A DNA stretch of 64,000 bases from Edaphochlamys debaryana (taxonomy: Eukaryota; Chlorophyta; Chlorophyceae; Chlamydomonadales): contig JAEHOE010000017.1 in assembly GCA_016858145.1 (NCBI GenBank), forward strand, positions 930,001 to 994,000, read 5' to 3'. The position numbers were made by a program, and so were the translations under genes. Of the stretch, positions 1 to 12,300 are shown one piece after another (the stretch's first letter is position 1; each line of letters starts with the position of its first letter). The notes under the pieces are model-generated. The model was not told where the DNA came from and did no database searches. It was given only the letters and a program-made list of their open reading frames with translations.

Positions 1-164
1 GGCGGGGGGCGGGGACTACACGGGCGCATGAGCGACATGCCGCGGTGACGCGCGGAGGGCGCGCGGGGGGCGACGGGCCGGCTGCAGAGCGGGGCGTCAT
101 TGCTTTCTTCCTCCCCCTTCCCACCCCACCCGCCCCCAATCCAACCAAATCCTCCCCCTCGCAG

Positions 165-2991
165 CTGTTCCGCCTGCGTGCCGCCATCGCCGTGGCGCTC
201 ATCCTCAAGCGCGTCATCGTGCTGCCGCCCATCTGGTGCCAGCTCGACAAGTACTGGGCGCCGCTGTACGACGGTGCGTGCGCCGTACGGTCGGCCCGGG
301 GGGGAACGGGGCGGAGGGAGGCAGGGAAGTTCCGTCACCCCCAGCTACTGAAGTGTATAGAGAGGGAGCCGCTCCGCAGCACCGGTCTATCTATCATCAC
401 AGCCCGCCCCAACGCCACGGCGTGCGATGAAGTTGTCTGGTGCCGTGCCGTGCCGTACCGTGCCGTGCCGTACAGGCAACATCCCTGGCTCCCACTGGAA
501 GAAGCCCTTCATCTGCCCTGCCGACCACGTGCTGGACCTGGAGGGCGGCTGGTTCCACCACCGCCCCGAGTTCGGGGACCACCTGCAGTACAAGGAGTAC
601 TCGTTCTTCCGCAACATCCGGTGAGCAGGCGCGGCCGGCCCGGGCCGCACGGGGCAGCGGGGCCTGCTGTGCAGCAGGAGGGGAGGTGCGGACTCGTGGG
701 GATGCCAAAGCCCTGCTCAGGCTCGGGCTACCTCGGGGGGCTCCCTCTTTCTGGGGTGATCCGCGCTCCCCACGAAACGTCGCTGCCCGCTGTGTCGTTT
801 CCCCTGCCCCTCCGCCACCTCACTCGCCTCTCGCGCACGAAACCTTACCCCTGCCCCTCCCGCACCTTCCCCTCCTCCAGCATGTCCAAGGAGGTCAACG
901 AGAGCCGCGTGGTGGTGGACGTCTGCAAGCCGGGGGCGGAGGACGGCTGCGCCAAGGGTGACGCGCCGGCGGGCGTGCAGGTGTGGCGCCCTGTAAATTC
1001 CCGGTACCCTGTTGCGGCCTGGACCCTGGAGCATGGCCCGTTTGCTGGTGGCGTTCTGCCGCGTCTGGGGGTGCCCGGGGGGGCCGGGGCATCTTGCGTC
1101 AGCGCCCTGCAGCTCGAGAGCCTGGGCCCGGGCATGGGGCCCGGTTGCTGGGCGATGAGGTGCTGATGCGGGGGTCTGCGAGTGCCTGGTTTTACAGGCA
1201 CTGGGCTGCGGACTGAGTGGCTGGCTGCCGTTGGCGCCCCCGTGATCTGCAACCGCAGAACGGCGTGATCAGGCTGGCTCCCAACCGCAACTCGGACGAG
1301 ATCGCCAAGGCCTTGGACAGCGTCAAGGACAAGAAGGTGCGGGCGGGCGGCTGGCTTTTGGGGGGGGTCTGGGCGAGAAAGAGCGTGTGCCGAGCAGGCG
1401 GGCGCGCGGCGGGGTGGTGGTCAGGGGCATGGGTCTGGCGGGGGCAGGCGGCAGTGCCAGGGTCGCGTCTGAACCACAGCTGGGCACGCGGGGATCAGAT
1501 GTACGGTGGGAGGTGCTGACGTGGTGCTCAAAGGTACCTGTGCTGTTTTCCTCCCGCAGATCATCACGCTCAAGAACGCGGCTGACGCCTTCAAGGAGTT
1601 CAGCAACCCAGAGGTGGGCCCGGCCTAGAGGCCCAGCTACCTCGAGGGAGACGGGCAGACGGCAGGGCTGGCTGGCACGGCATGGCTCACCGTGGCCCAG
1701 CTGAGGGGGTCCGGGTCTGCCAGCTAAGGGGATCGGGGTTTGGGTGCTGAGCACGTGAAACCGATCAGCAGGCTGAGGCGTGCGAGGACTGTGTGCCTGC
1801 CCCGTGCAGGAGCAAAACCGCTTCGTGAACCGGCTCAACCACTACACCTCGGTGGACTGCTGCCTGGAGAGCAACCCCGGCTGGGTCTGGTGAGCAGCAG
1901 CACAGCACACCGCGACGGGCACGAGGGCAGGCCAGCCGGGGCCGGGCGGAAGGGGGCCTACCCAGCAGCGCTGGACTGCCTCCTTGCCTGCACCGAGTCA
2001 GCCCCCGAGCAGCCAGCGTACATTTATGGCTGACTTGCCGCGCCGCGGCCGAAGGGCCTGCGGGGATCGGTTGTGTTCCGCTGACTACCTGGAAGCCAAG
2101 ACACGTGCGACCTCTCCTGTCCGTCTCCTCACCTGGCGAGGCACCTGGCACCCTGCGAGGCCCCCAAGTTCCATCCACCCCCTCCCCTCCCGTGCGCAGG
2201 TACGACTTCTTCGCTGACCGGGCGCACAGCGACCGCTTCGGCCGCAAGTTCGACGCGGTGTGGAAGCCCCGGCGCGGCGACACGGACCAGCTGATCGACG
2301 GCTACAAGGTGGGGCAGGGGGCAGGCCAGGTCCCAGGCCGGGCGAGGCGGCTCCGTCACCGGCCCTGGCCCTGCGTCGGGCGGCTGGCGGCCACCCTCCC
2401 TGGAGCCCACACGCCCTGGGCTACGCTGTGCCCTGTGCTTGCTTTTCCCAGTCCATGGCTTCGTCTGCCTCCACCGCCCTGTGGCTCCATCCGACACGGC
2501 CTCCCCTCCCGTTCCCTCTTCCGCAGACCCCGGGCCGCCGCCTCGCCAGCGTCTCTGACGGCGCCGGTGCGGCCGCCGAGGAGGAGCGCTCCGACGACCT
2601 GGCGGTCATGCGCCGGGACCAGGGCGCGGGCTCGGGCGCGGCGGTGGCGCGCAACCTGGCGCTGCCGGAGCGCGTGGGGCTGCCGCGGCGGCTGCAGAGC
2701 GAGGAGTCAGAGATGCAGCAGGTGGGGCGTGGGGCGCAGGGCGAAGGACACGGGGGGCGGGAGGGGGGCGCTCCGGCGGCTCCGGCAAGTGTGCTGGCCG
2801 GTTCCGCCAGGGCTGCCACAGCGATGCTGTGCCGCTGCGGGTTCTCAGTGGGTGATGCCACTAGCGCGATCCCCACTCATGCTCCCTGAACACACTGCTG
2901 CGTGCTTGCTGCCCCCTGCCGTCCCTGCTCACCGCAGGAGGTGCGCTTCCTGCACTCCATGGAGATGGAGGCCATGTTCTCCGCACCCTAG
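165..2991 (+). CDS. GT77 family (XEG113-like) arabinosyltransferase, C-terminal part
   Basis: Last 308 codons of a glycosyltransferase whose 5' part lies left of the window. Exons: 165-273, 476-620, 881-980, 1259-1336, 1560-1613, 1810-1889, 2200-2308, 2527-2721, 2938-2991; all phases close. The first exons read LKRVIVLPPIWCQLDKYW, then PFICPADHVLDLEGGW and YKEYSFFRN. These match the block after the catalytic domain of plant XEG113/RRA-type nucleotide-diphospho-sugar transferases (conserved pattern: PPxWCxLDxxW, then PFxCPxDHVxE, then xEYSF). That family arabinosylates hydroxyproline-rich glycoproteins in the Golgi. The catalytic DxD part is outside the window, so activity cannot be judged. 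The tail (2527-2990) is charged and Ala/Arg-rich with no recognised domain. Bases 1-164 are intron or an upstream exon I could not phase. Confidence 0.75.
441..474 (+). repeat. CCGTG/CCGTA microsatellite at an intron 3' end
   Basis: About six tandem 5-base units (CCGTG or CCGTA) directly abut the 3' splice site of the first visible intron of the GT77-like gene. The last unit supplies the TACAG acceptor. Confidence 0.7.
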
Positions 2992-3479
2992 ACGCCCAGG
3001 GGGGGCATGCTCTCTGCATCCTGACGGGGGCCATGTCGCCCCCTGCCTCAAAACCCCTAGCAAGGCACGGGGTATGGGACGCGGACGCAGAACAGTGCGT
3101 GCACGCCGCTCGCTAAGAGGTGCAAGCGCCGCTGTGCTGGCGCTGGGGGTCTGTCGTCCGTCCGCAGTTGAGCAAGAGTCCGGCTGAATGTGCCGGGGTG
3201 TCGTACAAGGTGGCTACGCGCGAGAGTGCTGAGCTGGGGCGGGGGAGGTGGGATGAGCCGCGCGAGCGCCATGCGACCATGTGCGTATCGGAATGCAGAG
3301 ACGTTTGGGCGGTGTCGCCGCGGTTCAGTGGGGTGGAGGGCTGAAGCGAGTCGTGATTGCAGACGGCGAAGATAAATGTGTGCATGCGGAAACATAGATA
3401 GGCGGCGCTACAGACGTCGCATGTGATGGGGGTCTCGAGGTGACGTGATGGTCCCTGACCGGCTGCCTTGAGATAAGCC

Positions 3480-3520
3480 TGTAAGTGCTTGCTGCTGAGC
3501 CCCGCGACAAGTCAGTTACA
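3480..3520. other. Facing poly(A) signals of a convergent gene pair
   Basis: TGTAA at 3480-3484 on the plus strand lies 489 bases after the GT77-like stop codon. TTACA at 3516-3520 (TGTAA on the minus strand) lies about 380 bases after the SnoaL-like stop. TGTAA is the standard algal poly(A) signal. The rest of 2992-3897 is the two 3' UTRs; cleavage just past each signal would make the transcripts abut or overlap by a few bases. Confidence 0.7.
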
Positions 3521-3897
3521 CACTGCCACAAGCCCGCCACCCTCCCGCCAGAGCCCCCAGCAGCAAGCATGCCTGCATGGCCCCGTTGTCTTAGCCGCCG
3601 CAATGCGGCACCTCGCCAGTCGCCACGTTCCATGTGTTCCAACCTTCTTCTTCCTCACGCCCAGCTGCCCAACAGCTCCCCGGACCAGGCCCAATGGGCC
3701 CTGGCGCCAAGCGCAGTAGGAAGACGGCTGGACTTGGCCCAGGCGCACGCAGCTCCCGAGTCCCGATGCTCCGACCCTTACCCGCGGCGTCTGCTCCCGG
3801 CCTACCCGGCCGCCGCCCGACCGCTCACATGCCACCTCCCAGCTCATCCTCAACGCCCCATCCCGTCAAACCCGATCAGACAGCCCCTCCCTGCCCC

Positions 3898-5075
3898 TCA
3901 CAGCTTGACCCCGTCCGTGCGTGGCGACCACACGAAGGTCGCCTTCTTGATCTTGCCCGCCTCAATGTCCACCACATAGGTCGCCTGGGGGGACAGCGCG
4001 TGGGGGGGATGCCAGTGGACGGCAAGCCAGGGCAAGCCGTGAGGAGGCGAGGGATTCACATGTATGCAAGCACGGAAGGCGACAGCCCTTAGGATCGGCC
4101 TTGCCGGCGCTCAGCCCAGATGCCCTCCACACCCTGGCTTCCCAGCCTCGCCCGTCGCCCCCCATACCCGCCCATCAACCCCCTTCCCCCCCTCTTTCCC
4201 CCCTCTTCCCCCCCTCCCCCCCCTCCCCCCCCTCACCATGCAGTCGGCCACTCCGTCGCCCGGCAGCCCCGTGATGATCTCCCGGTCCACCACCACGGCC
4301 CCCAGCACCAGCCGCCCCAGCAGCTCGCAGTGCACCGGGCCCTTGAAGCGCTCCACGTAGCGGGGGCGCAGCGCCTCCTGGAGGGGGGAGAAAGGGGAGG
4401 ATGGGAGAAGGGGTGAGGGCGCGTGGTGCAGGGCGCGGGGCTGAGGCCCGAGGGCTGGGGCCCGAGGTTGAGTGCAAGCGCGGGGGCCAAGGGGTTCTGG
4501 AGCGCTTTGTGCTGCTGAGAGGCCAGACCTATGCTTTATGCATATTGCACATGGCATATTGCTGGCTGTGTGTCTCCCTGATCCCCGCCGCTCGGACCCG
4601 GTCCAACCTCCCGCCTATCCTTGCGCAGTTGCGCACAGCCGCACAGCTGGCCTGAATAGGGGCTAAAGCCGGCGAAGGTGTGGCGTGTGTTGGGCAAGCT
4701 CCTGGCCCTGGTCGCACACCTTGCCCTCCGCAATCACGGCCCCGGTGATCCCGTCCAGAGCCACGATGTCGTCCGTGAAGATTTCCATGAAGGGGTCCAC
4801 CTGGAGAAGAACGTAAGAGATTTGAGAATGAGCCATGAGAGAGGCCAGAGCCGCGGGGGACCGTGCCCACGAGGTGGGACCCAGTCGCACGCTCCACACA
4901 CACACACCTGGCGCGCGTTGTACAGGTCCAGCTGCTTTTGCACGATGCCAGCCGCCGCATTGCTACTATGTGCCTTCATTGTCACGACACAGCGAACAGG
5001 CGTGCCGCGGAGCTGCACAATCGAGTGCCTCAAGCTCGGGCGCGAGGAGGCGAGCCGAGTGGCGCTAAGAGCCAT
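3898..5075 (-). CDS. SnoaL/NTF2-like fold protein with organelle presequence
   Basis: Four exons (minus order 5075-4908, 4800-4720, 4377-4237, 3984-3898) encode 158 aa. After about 43 residues the protein shows the SnoaL-like polyketide cyclase/steroid isomerase layout: QKQLDLYNARQVDPFMEIF, TDDIVALD, ALRPRYVERFKGP, LGRLVLGAVVVDREIITGLP, then a final strand ATYVVDIEAGKI. These small alpha+beta barrels bind hydrophobic or small ligands; the substrate cannot be inferred. The start at 5075 adds MALSATRLASSRPSLRHSIV, rich in Ser/Arg/Ala and nearly free of acidic residues, as in mitochondrial or plastid targeting peptides. A shorter start at 4979 (MKAHSSNAAAG) would give a cytosolic form. All introns are GT-AG and in phase 0. 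Divergent from the phosphoserine aminotransferase gene. Confidence 0.8.
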
Positions 5076-5968
5076 GTGGCGATGCTGCTTCTACAGCTAT
5101 ATTATATGCTTAGACGAATTGGGTCGACCGAGCTGGCAGAAATGCACTGTTGCGTCTGGCGTGTGGGGGTTTCCGCCCCGTCGCCCCCGTTACCCCCCTT
5201 TGCTGCAACCTTCACCCGGAGCCTACCCGCTCTTGCCCCTTTGTCGTTTGTGGCATACTTTGTGTGCAGATGCTCGTGCTTGAGGCGATTGCTCACTCCC
5301 TAGCTCATACGGCTATGCACGGCTCCTCCCAGAATGTCGACATGGCGCGTGTTGCGTACCCCTGCCCGATGCATCTACCCACTGTCTGGCGTGTCCGCTT
5401 CCCCCCTTGCCCCAAACGTCGGTTAGCGTTCGGCGGGCTGCATGTCCCGTCGAGATTTTCCCTTGGCGCTTCCAGGTGGTTAGCAAGTTGCCATTGGGTA
5501 AGTGGCATATCGCTTTATGCGCAGGTGGCCGCAGGGAAGCTGGAGCAGCGCTGTCACGCAAGGTCCCTCAATCGCGCAACAGCCTTTCGGTTCTGCGCTT
5601 CACCTCGAGCCCTGCGACGTGTGATAGCTGCCGTAGCATGTAAAGGGAGTGAATCATCGCTCTACGCGACGCGATTGCCGACAAGGGCTCCTGGCAGCTG
5701 GGGAACGTGAAGGCCGCGAAGCCAGGGACGCTGGGTGACCGCGGCTGCTTGCTCGGAACTCCAGATTGGTAGCCCTACACGCCAGGAAGAAATCGAAATC
5801 GTGGGGACGTGGGGCGTGCCAACGTGCTTCCGTCGTGCAACCGGGCCATCAAGGCCTTGATGCCCCTTGCGCGTCCCGCGACTTACCATACCGTGCTTGT
5901 CGACATACCGGAACTCGTCCACACGCTTACTGCACCTTCGCGCTTCACACGTTAGTGTCGGCATAAAG
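5076..5968. promoter_or_regulatory. Divergent intergenic region between SnoaL-like and PSAT genes
   Basis: 893 bases separate two start codons that point away from each other, so both promoters and 5' UTRs should lie here. GC is visibly lower than in the flanking coding exons. No coding frame with algal codon use, and no clear TATA box, was seen. Confidence 0.5.
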
Positions 5969-7850
5969 ATGCAGGCCCAGATGCAGAAGGCGGCTGCTGG
6001 CCGTCGCGTGGCCGCTCGCCCGGCTGTCGCTCGCCTGCCTACTGTGCGCGTGCACGCAACTGTTGCTGCGCCGGCGCCCTCGTCCTCGGCCACGCTGCCC
6101 CACGGCCGCGTTTACAACTTTTCGGCGGGGCCGGCCATCCTTCCGGTCGATGTGCTGGAGCGCGCCCAGGCCGACCTCATCAACTGGCAGGGCAGCGGCA
6201 TGAGCATCATGGAGATGAGCCACCGCGGCAAGGAGTTCGAGAGCGTGATTCAGAAGGCCGAGGCCGACCTGCGCCAGCTGCTCAACATCCCCAAGAACTA
6301 CAAGGTCCTCTTCCTCCAGGGCGGTGCCTCCACCCAGTTCTCCATGATCCCCCTCAACCTCACCAAGCAGGGCGACGTTGTGGACTACGTGATCACGGGC
6401 GCCTGGTCCAAGAAGGCCAAGGAGGAGGCCGACAAGTACTGCAAGGTCAACGTGGCCGCTAAGGGCGACAACAAGTCCGTCCCCGCCCCCTCCACCTGGA
6501 AGCTCTCCCCCGACTCCAAGTACGTCCACTACTGCGACAATGAGACCATCGGCGGCGTGGAGTTCAAGTCCACCCCCGACGTGGGCGACCGCGTACTGAT
6601 CTCGGACATGTCGTCCAACTTCATCTCCAAGCCCATCGACGTCGCCAAGTACGGCATCATCTACGCCGGCGCCCAGAAGAACGTTGGCCCAGCCGGCGTG
6701 ACCATCGTCATCGTCCGTGACGACCTGATCGGCCACTGCCGCCCGGAGGCCCCCGTCATGCTCGACTACAAGATCCACGTCGACAACGACTCCATGTACA
6801 ACACCCCTCCCTGCTGGTCCATCTACATCTGCGGCCTGGTCTTCGAGAAGCTTCTCAAGGCCGGCGGCCTGACCGCCATGCAGAAGCTCAACGAGCAGAA
6901 GGCGCAGATCCTGTACGACGCCATCGCGTCGTCCAACGGCTTCTACAACTCTCCCGTTGACCCCGCCGTCAAGTCCCTCATGAACGTGCCCTTCACCATC
7001 CCTTCCAGCGCCGACCTGGAGAAGGCCTTCATCAAGGAGGCCGAGAAGGCCGGCATGGTGGGTCAAGAAGGGGGGGGTGCAGAAGGGGCGGGGGGCAGTG
7101 GAAAGTGAGAGTGTCGGGGGTAGAAGCGCAGTTTGAGGGGTTGCGTGAGAGGCAGTTTGGGGTGCTGGAGCTCGTGGGGCGGGACTCATGCGGCCGGGGT
7201 CAGGGCTCGGCCGGCCCAGAGCGCCGTCGGGGGCGTGCACGGAACCTGTAACGCCGCCTCTGCGTCTCCCCCGCCCTCGCTGCCCACACGGTACTGACCT
7301 CCCCATTGCCCGTCCCCGACCCTCCCCCCCCCCGCAGCTCCAACTCAAGGGCCACCGCTCCGTGGGCGGCATGCGCGCCTCCATCTACAACGCCATGCCC
7401 CTCGAGGGCGTGCAGAAGCTGGCCACCTTCATGAAGGTGGGGGCACCGTGGGGCCGTGCGGAGGGGGGGGGGGCAAGAAGGGGGCTTGCGAAGTGCGGGC
7501 AGCAGGAGGGGCACCGCGCGGTAGTGGGGGCAGAAGGGGTTGGGGGCGTTGCCGGGGACAGGGGGCGGCGGTAAGGAGGGGGGCGCGGGAGGCAGAAGAG
7601 GCAGGGAGCGGTGGCCACGGCAAGGGCAGGAGACGGGCGGCAGGCCGTGGAGGACAGGGGCTGCGGAAGGATGTCGGGATGACCCGCAGGGGCAGGAGCA
7701 GGGCCAGGCTCGGGGTCACGGGCCAGGGATCAGAGGCAGGCGCACGGGCAGGGCCATCAAGCGCTTATAGGGGCCCGTAGCTTACCTCTTTCTCTTCCCT
7801 CCCCTCCCCCCTTGACCCCACAGGAGTTCCAGGCCAAGAACCAGAAGTAA
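5969..7850 (+). CDS. PSAT: Phosphoserine aminotransferase, chloroplast
   Basis: Three exons (5969-7057, 7338-7436, 7824-7850) encode 404 aa. PSAT is a PLP enzyme that converts 3-phosphohydroxypyruvate and glutamate to O-phosphoserine in the phosphorylated serine pathway, normally in the plastid. The first about 45 residues are Ala/Arg/Val-rich with no acidic residues (transit peptide). The enzyme starts at [13 protein letters not shown]. Family landmarks follow: [32 protein letters not shown], the GAWSKKA segment, [13 protein letters not shown], and [10 protein letters not shown] with the PLP lysine at about residue 237. RASIYNAMP in exon 2 is the C-terminal substrate-binding segment. Length is normal for class IV/SerC. 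An in-frame upstream GTG was ignored because ATAAAGATG at 5969 gives a clean transit peptide. Confidence 0.97.
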
Positions 7851-9320
7851 GCGCCTCGTACGGCACAGGCGCCGTACGGCATGGGCCGGGATCCTTGGGC
7901 CGTTCTGGCGGGAGCAGCAGTTGGCAGAGGCGGGATCCGGCGTAGCGACTTGGAGCCCAGGCGCGCGGAGGCGGGCGAGAGTCCCTTGGCGTAGCGGCGG
8001 GCGGCACTCGTGGAGGGAGCGTGCAGCGGCAGCTCGGTAGGAATTGGGCCTGCCGGGCCGTGCACGCATCTGCGTGGAGGCCGCAAGGAGCTTTTCTGCT
8101 TGTGAAACGAGTGGTTGGCGTAGCGGCGGTCTTTGCCAGATGCGTTGGGGCTGAATGAATGAGAGCGTTTTCTTGTTTCCGTGTTGGGAGAGGGCGGTTT
8201 GCAGGTCAGGCTGAGGCGATTTGGCTTGGACTTTGGGTGCCTTTCAGGCGCAAGCCGACGGCCCTGGGGTAGACAGACTGCGCGAGACGTGAGGCGTTGC
8301 GCAAAGCGTATTTGGTGTGAGGGTGCGTTCTTGCGCGTCCTGATGCGTCGTGTGCCTGCCTGGCGACGGCACGAGCTCAGCTCCATGCCGTGTTGTTGGG
8401 CCGACGCAGACCCTCAGCGTCACTTGACTTATACACTGACGGACTGCAGGGTTTGGCTGCAACGCTTTGACGCTAGCTATTAAGCGCGGTGGGAGAGCTG
8501 GGAGGAGGTTGGGTGCCTCGAGCGAAACCCGCGCCACTAGTGAGTCTGTTGTGTGGTGCGCGATTCTTGGTCAGGAAGCAATCCGCGCCATTGCGGTTTA
8601 GGTGGTGGGGGTTATGGTTGTTGGACGTTTCGGAGGCGGTATCGCTGAGGCTCTGCCCTTGGTGCAGTGCCAAGCCGCTGTAAGGCACGCGGCTGGTACC
8701 GGTGCCTCCTGTCTCGGCGGTGCTTTGGGCCCAGCCCCATGCACAGTGGGACCAGCTCCATCCTGTCCCAGCGGAAACACCTACTCAGGACTTCTCCGCG
8801 GCGTAGAGACGGGAGCGACAGCAGCGAAGCAACTAGGCCTGCCCCAGTGGACATCTCCGGAGGGGGAGGCAGAACTACCGGAGGTCAGCGACAGCACGCC
8901 GAGCGCCGTCCAGGATGCCATAAGTGCAAAGCGCAGCAGGCAGCTTGGTGCAACTTGTCAAACAGCTTGCCAAAGCGCCCTAGTCTTCGGCTGGCTCACC
9001 CGCGGCAAAGGCCTGAGGGCTCCCCTGCCTCATCCGTCTGCGAAGCCCCAGAGCCGAGTCAGCCGTACATACCAAAGATCCAAGCCCCGAAAGGCCCCGC
9101 TATGCCCCACATGTTTACAGCTTACATGCATCAACCGGGCGTTCACCTCCCAGACATGAACCGTGCAGCCCCTCCCAGCGACCCTCCTGTCCACCTCAAG
9201 ATGTCAGCCTCACCCTCCTGCGGGGCGCGGCCTGACTAAGCGCTTGCGGCCTTGCACCTTGAGGGCCGCCTCCCCCGAGTCCTCCCCCGCCCCTGCCTCC
9301 GCCCCCTGCCTGGGCACTCG
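7851..9320. other. Convergent 3' UTRs of PSAT and RBR copy A
   Basis: No coding sequence recognised. TGTAA at 8679-8683 is the likely PSAT poly(A) signal (3' UTR about 830 bases). TTACA at 9115-9119 and again at 9123-9127 are minus-strand signals for the RBR gene ending at 9321. The stretch 9125-9320 resembles 14412-14725 and so belongs to the tandem duplication. Confidence 0.6.
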
Positions 9321-12300
9321 CTAGCAGATGACGCACGAGAGGGGACCCCGCGGTGGCGGCGCCTGCTCCGGCGAGTCCTGCAGACCACGGCACAAGGGGC
9401 TGGAGGTCAGGCGCCCCGCCGAGGCCTACCGGTACGCCCCTCCCTGCCAGCAGCGAATGTCTTGATCCTGCCAGGCTGCCACGCACCACATGACACCACG
9501 CACCCCCCACGCCACGCCACGCCCGCCCGCCCCCGGCCCCCCGCTCACCCCATGCTTGTTGCACGTGCACAGCTTGTGCCTGCGAGGGCAGTCACACCAA
9601 GCGGGCGAGTACCGGTATATTGCCTCACTCGCCTTACCGGTATCGGGGACCCCGGACTGGGGACGCGGTTGATCACCGGCACCGCAGCCACCTGCTGCCA
9701 ACCCCACCCAGAGCTCTTGCAAACAACTGAAGAACCGTCGGACCATAACCACCCAGCTAACGCGTCCCATGCTAGGGCGCTGTGGCCCCGCGCAAGGGCC
9801 TACCCGAGGAGGTAGGCCCTTCCGCAGACGTAGCAGAACTCGGTCCCGCACCTGCGGGCCCACGTAAGCGAAGGCACGCAGTGTCGAGCGTCAGGCAGCG
9901 TGGGGTAGCGTGGGGTCGGGTTCGTGCGGGTCCGTTGCGGCCGTGCCACACCCGACAGCGGACCGTCCGCGGCGCGTGAGCCCCTGTCCGCAGGCTCTGT
10001 CTGCAGACCGGACCGGCACATGCCCACCCAGCCCCTGCATCCATCCACGCTTCCCACCCCCCCGAGCGGCCCTCCCACCCCTTGTCGCGCCCGTCAGCCC
10101 CAGCGACCCACCCATTCCCTGGCGCGCCCGTCACCCCCACCCCATTCCCCGCACCCACACGCAGGTCATCCTCCCGTGCCCAATACCCACAGCGGCCCTC
10201 GCCACTTCCAGCCACGCCCTCCCCACCCACCCCACTCCCCGCACCCACACGCAGGTCATGTGGTTGCAGCCCGAGGCCTTGACCACCCCCTGGCGGCAGC
10301 CCGGGCAGGTGCGCACGCCGCAGCGCCGCAGCGCCGCCACCGCCGCCGGGCCGCCGGCGCCCGCGGCGCCCGGGGCGGCGGGGCCGCCTCCCGCTAGGTA
10401 TGCCTGGTGCCGAGCGCACGACCGACGCTGGGCGCCAAGGATGGGGAGAGAGGGAATGTATGTGGGAAGAGCTCGGAAGACTGTGCGTGAGGAGCAATGG
10501 GGCCTATGGGTGCCGTACGCCGTACCGGTGCTGTACTGCGCCGAGCGCGCCGCCGTACCGGCAATCCCCGCCATGCCGCTCACATGTAGGGTTGCCCAGA
10601 AGCTACCGATTTGCAGCGCCGCTAACAACAACGGCGGGGTGCACCGTACACCGTACCGCGGGCATGTACGACGCTCATACAGGTGGCCGGAGATCATGCA
10701 CGGCGGGTGCACCACGCGGCTGCAGGCGGGCTCACCCTGTGCCAGGCCGTGCGGCAATGCGCGCAGAACTTGTGGCGGCAGGCGGGGCAGCGTGTGGGGC
10801 GGTTGGGCGGCAGCAGGCCGTCCGGGGGGCGGGTCATGGGCTCACTGCGGGTCGGGGGCGTGGGGGAGGGCGGAGTGCGGAGGGGGAAGAAGGACATTTG
10901 ACCAAGGGGGGGCGGGAATGGATGGCGTGAGGTGGGGATGCAGATTATGAAGCCAGGCAGGGGGTGGATAGGGATTGTCTGTCAACTAGGGAGGCTGGGG
11001 CGAGCCGGGAAGGGGGAGGGGGTAGGGGGCAAGGGAGAGCGGGACAGAGACGAGGCCTGGCGTACATGCTATGGTACGGCACTCGTGGGCCGGGGTAGGC
11101 ACGCAAGCACGCACCTGCAGTGGGGGCAGTACATGAGGGCCTCCCCCTCTCCAGTGGCCGCCGCCTCCACCTCGACCTCGGTGAACACCTGTGTGTGTGT
11201 GTGGGGGGGGTGCGGGTGCGGGTGCGGGTGCGCGCAGCGGTTCAAGGGTTTCAGGTCGCGCCTAAGGAAGGGTGCGTGCCGCCCTGCCCCCTCGCGCTAA
11301 CCGAGAGTGTTGTCTGTAACTGCCCCTCCCAAATCCTGCTCGCAACTGCCCCTCCCAAATCCTTCGATCCGCCCCAGCCCCCCCCCCCCCCCCAGGCCCT
11401 GCAGCTCGCACCCACTCCTCCCAGTCCGCGGTGGTTACACCAGGGATTGCACCCAGCTCCCAGCCAGCTCACACTGGTGTGTGCCCTCGTGCCCTCGCTT
11501 CCACCTCGTTACACGGCACGTGTACTTCAACCCCAGCTCCCACCCAGCTCCACCCAGCGCCCACCCGTGTGGCCACCTCGTCCTCCGCGATGGCCCGAAC
11601 CACCGCCTCCCGCGGCATCAGGGCTTCGCAGCCGCCCGCGTCGCGGGGCGCGTGGGGGCAGGGGACCACGCACTTGCGGTGGGGCTTGACCACGCTGACG
11701 CAGTAGTGCGCCAGGCAGCCCGCGCACAGACCATGGCCGCAGGCCTGGGGGCGTGGGGAGGGAAAGGGAGGGAGGGGCATGGTGGTCGGTCATTGGGCTG
11801 GGCATGATAAGGCCGTGGTACTGAAGTGAAAGGGCCCGGAGTGCTTGCCTTGCTGGTTGTCACGAGCACAGCGCTGGTGAGCTCCGTCGCCGGGAAGTCG
11901 CAGAAGCACGCCGCGCAGGATGATGTTGGTATGGCGCTGGGCCTGGGGCCAACCTTTGCCGTGCTTGTCCCGGGTATGCTAGCTTGTCCCTGCGCATTCG
12001 CCAGTCGCGGAGTGTCGGTGGTAGGCCAGCCAGCGAGCCAGCCAGCCAGCCATATCAGCTGCGATGGCGCGAAGGATGGCGGATCGCGAGGAGAGGCAGC
12101 CTGCGCTCCCGGGCTGACATCTTCGAACCGGACCCAGTCAGGAGGTATCGGAGGCGCCGACGGTGGCGATGGTGGAGCGACTGGCTGGGGATGCGGGGAT
12201 GCTGGGCCCGCATCCCCGCTCGAGCTCACAGCGGAGGCGCTCGATGGAGCGAGCGCCAGAGCCTCTAGAGCTCGAAGCTGCTCTTGCACAGAGTCCAAGA

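Noticed and set aside
5945..7384. 479-codon minus-strand frame opposite PSAT
   Set aside because: Shadow of the highly GC3-biased PSAT exon; the translation is Val/Gly/Leu/Asp-rich nonsense with no motif.
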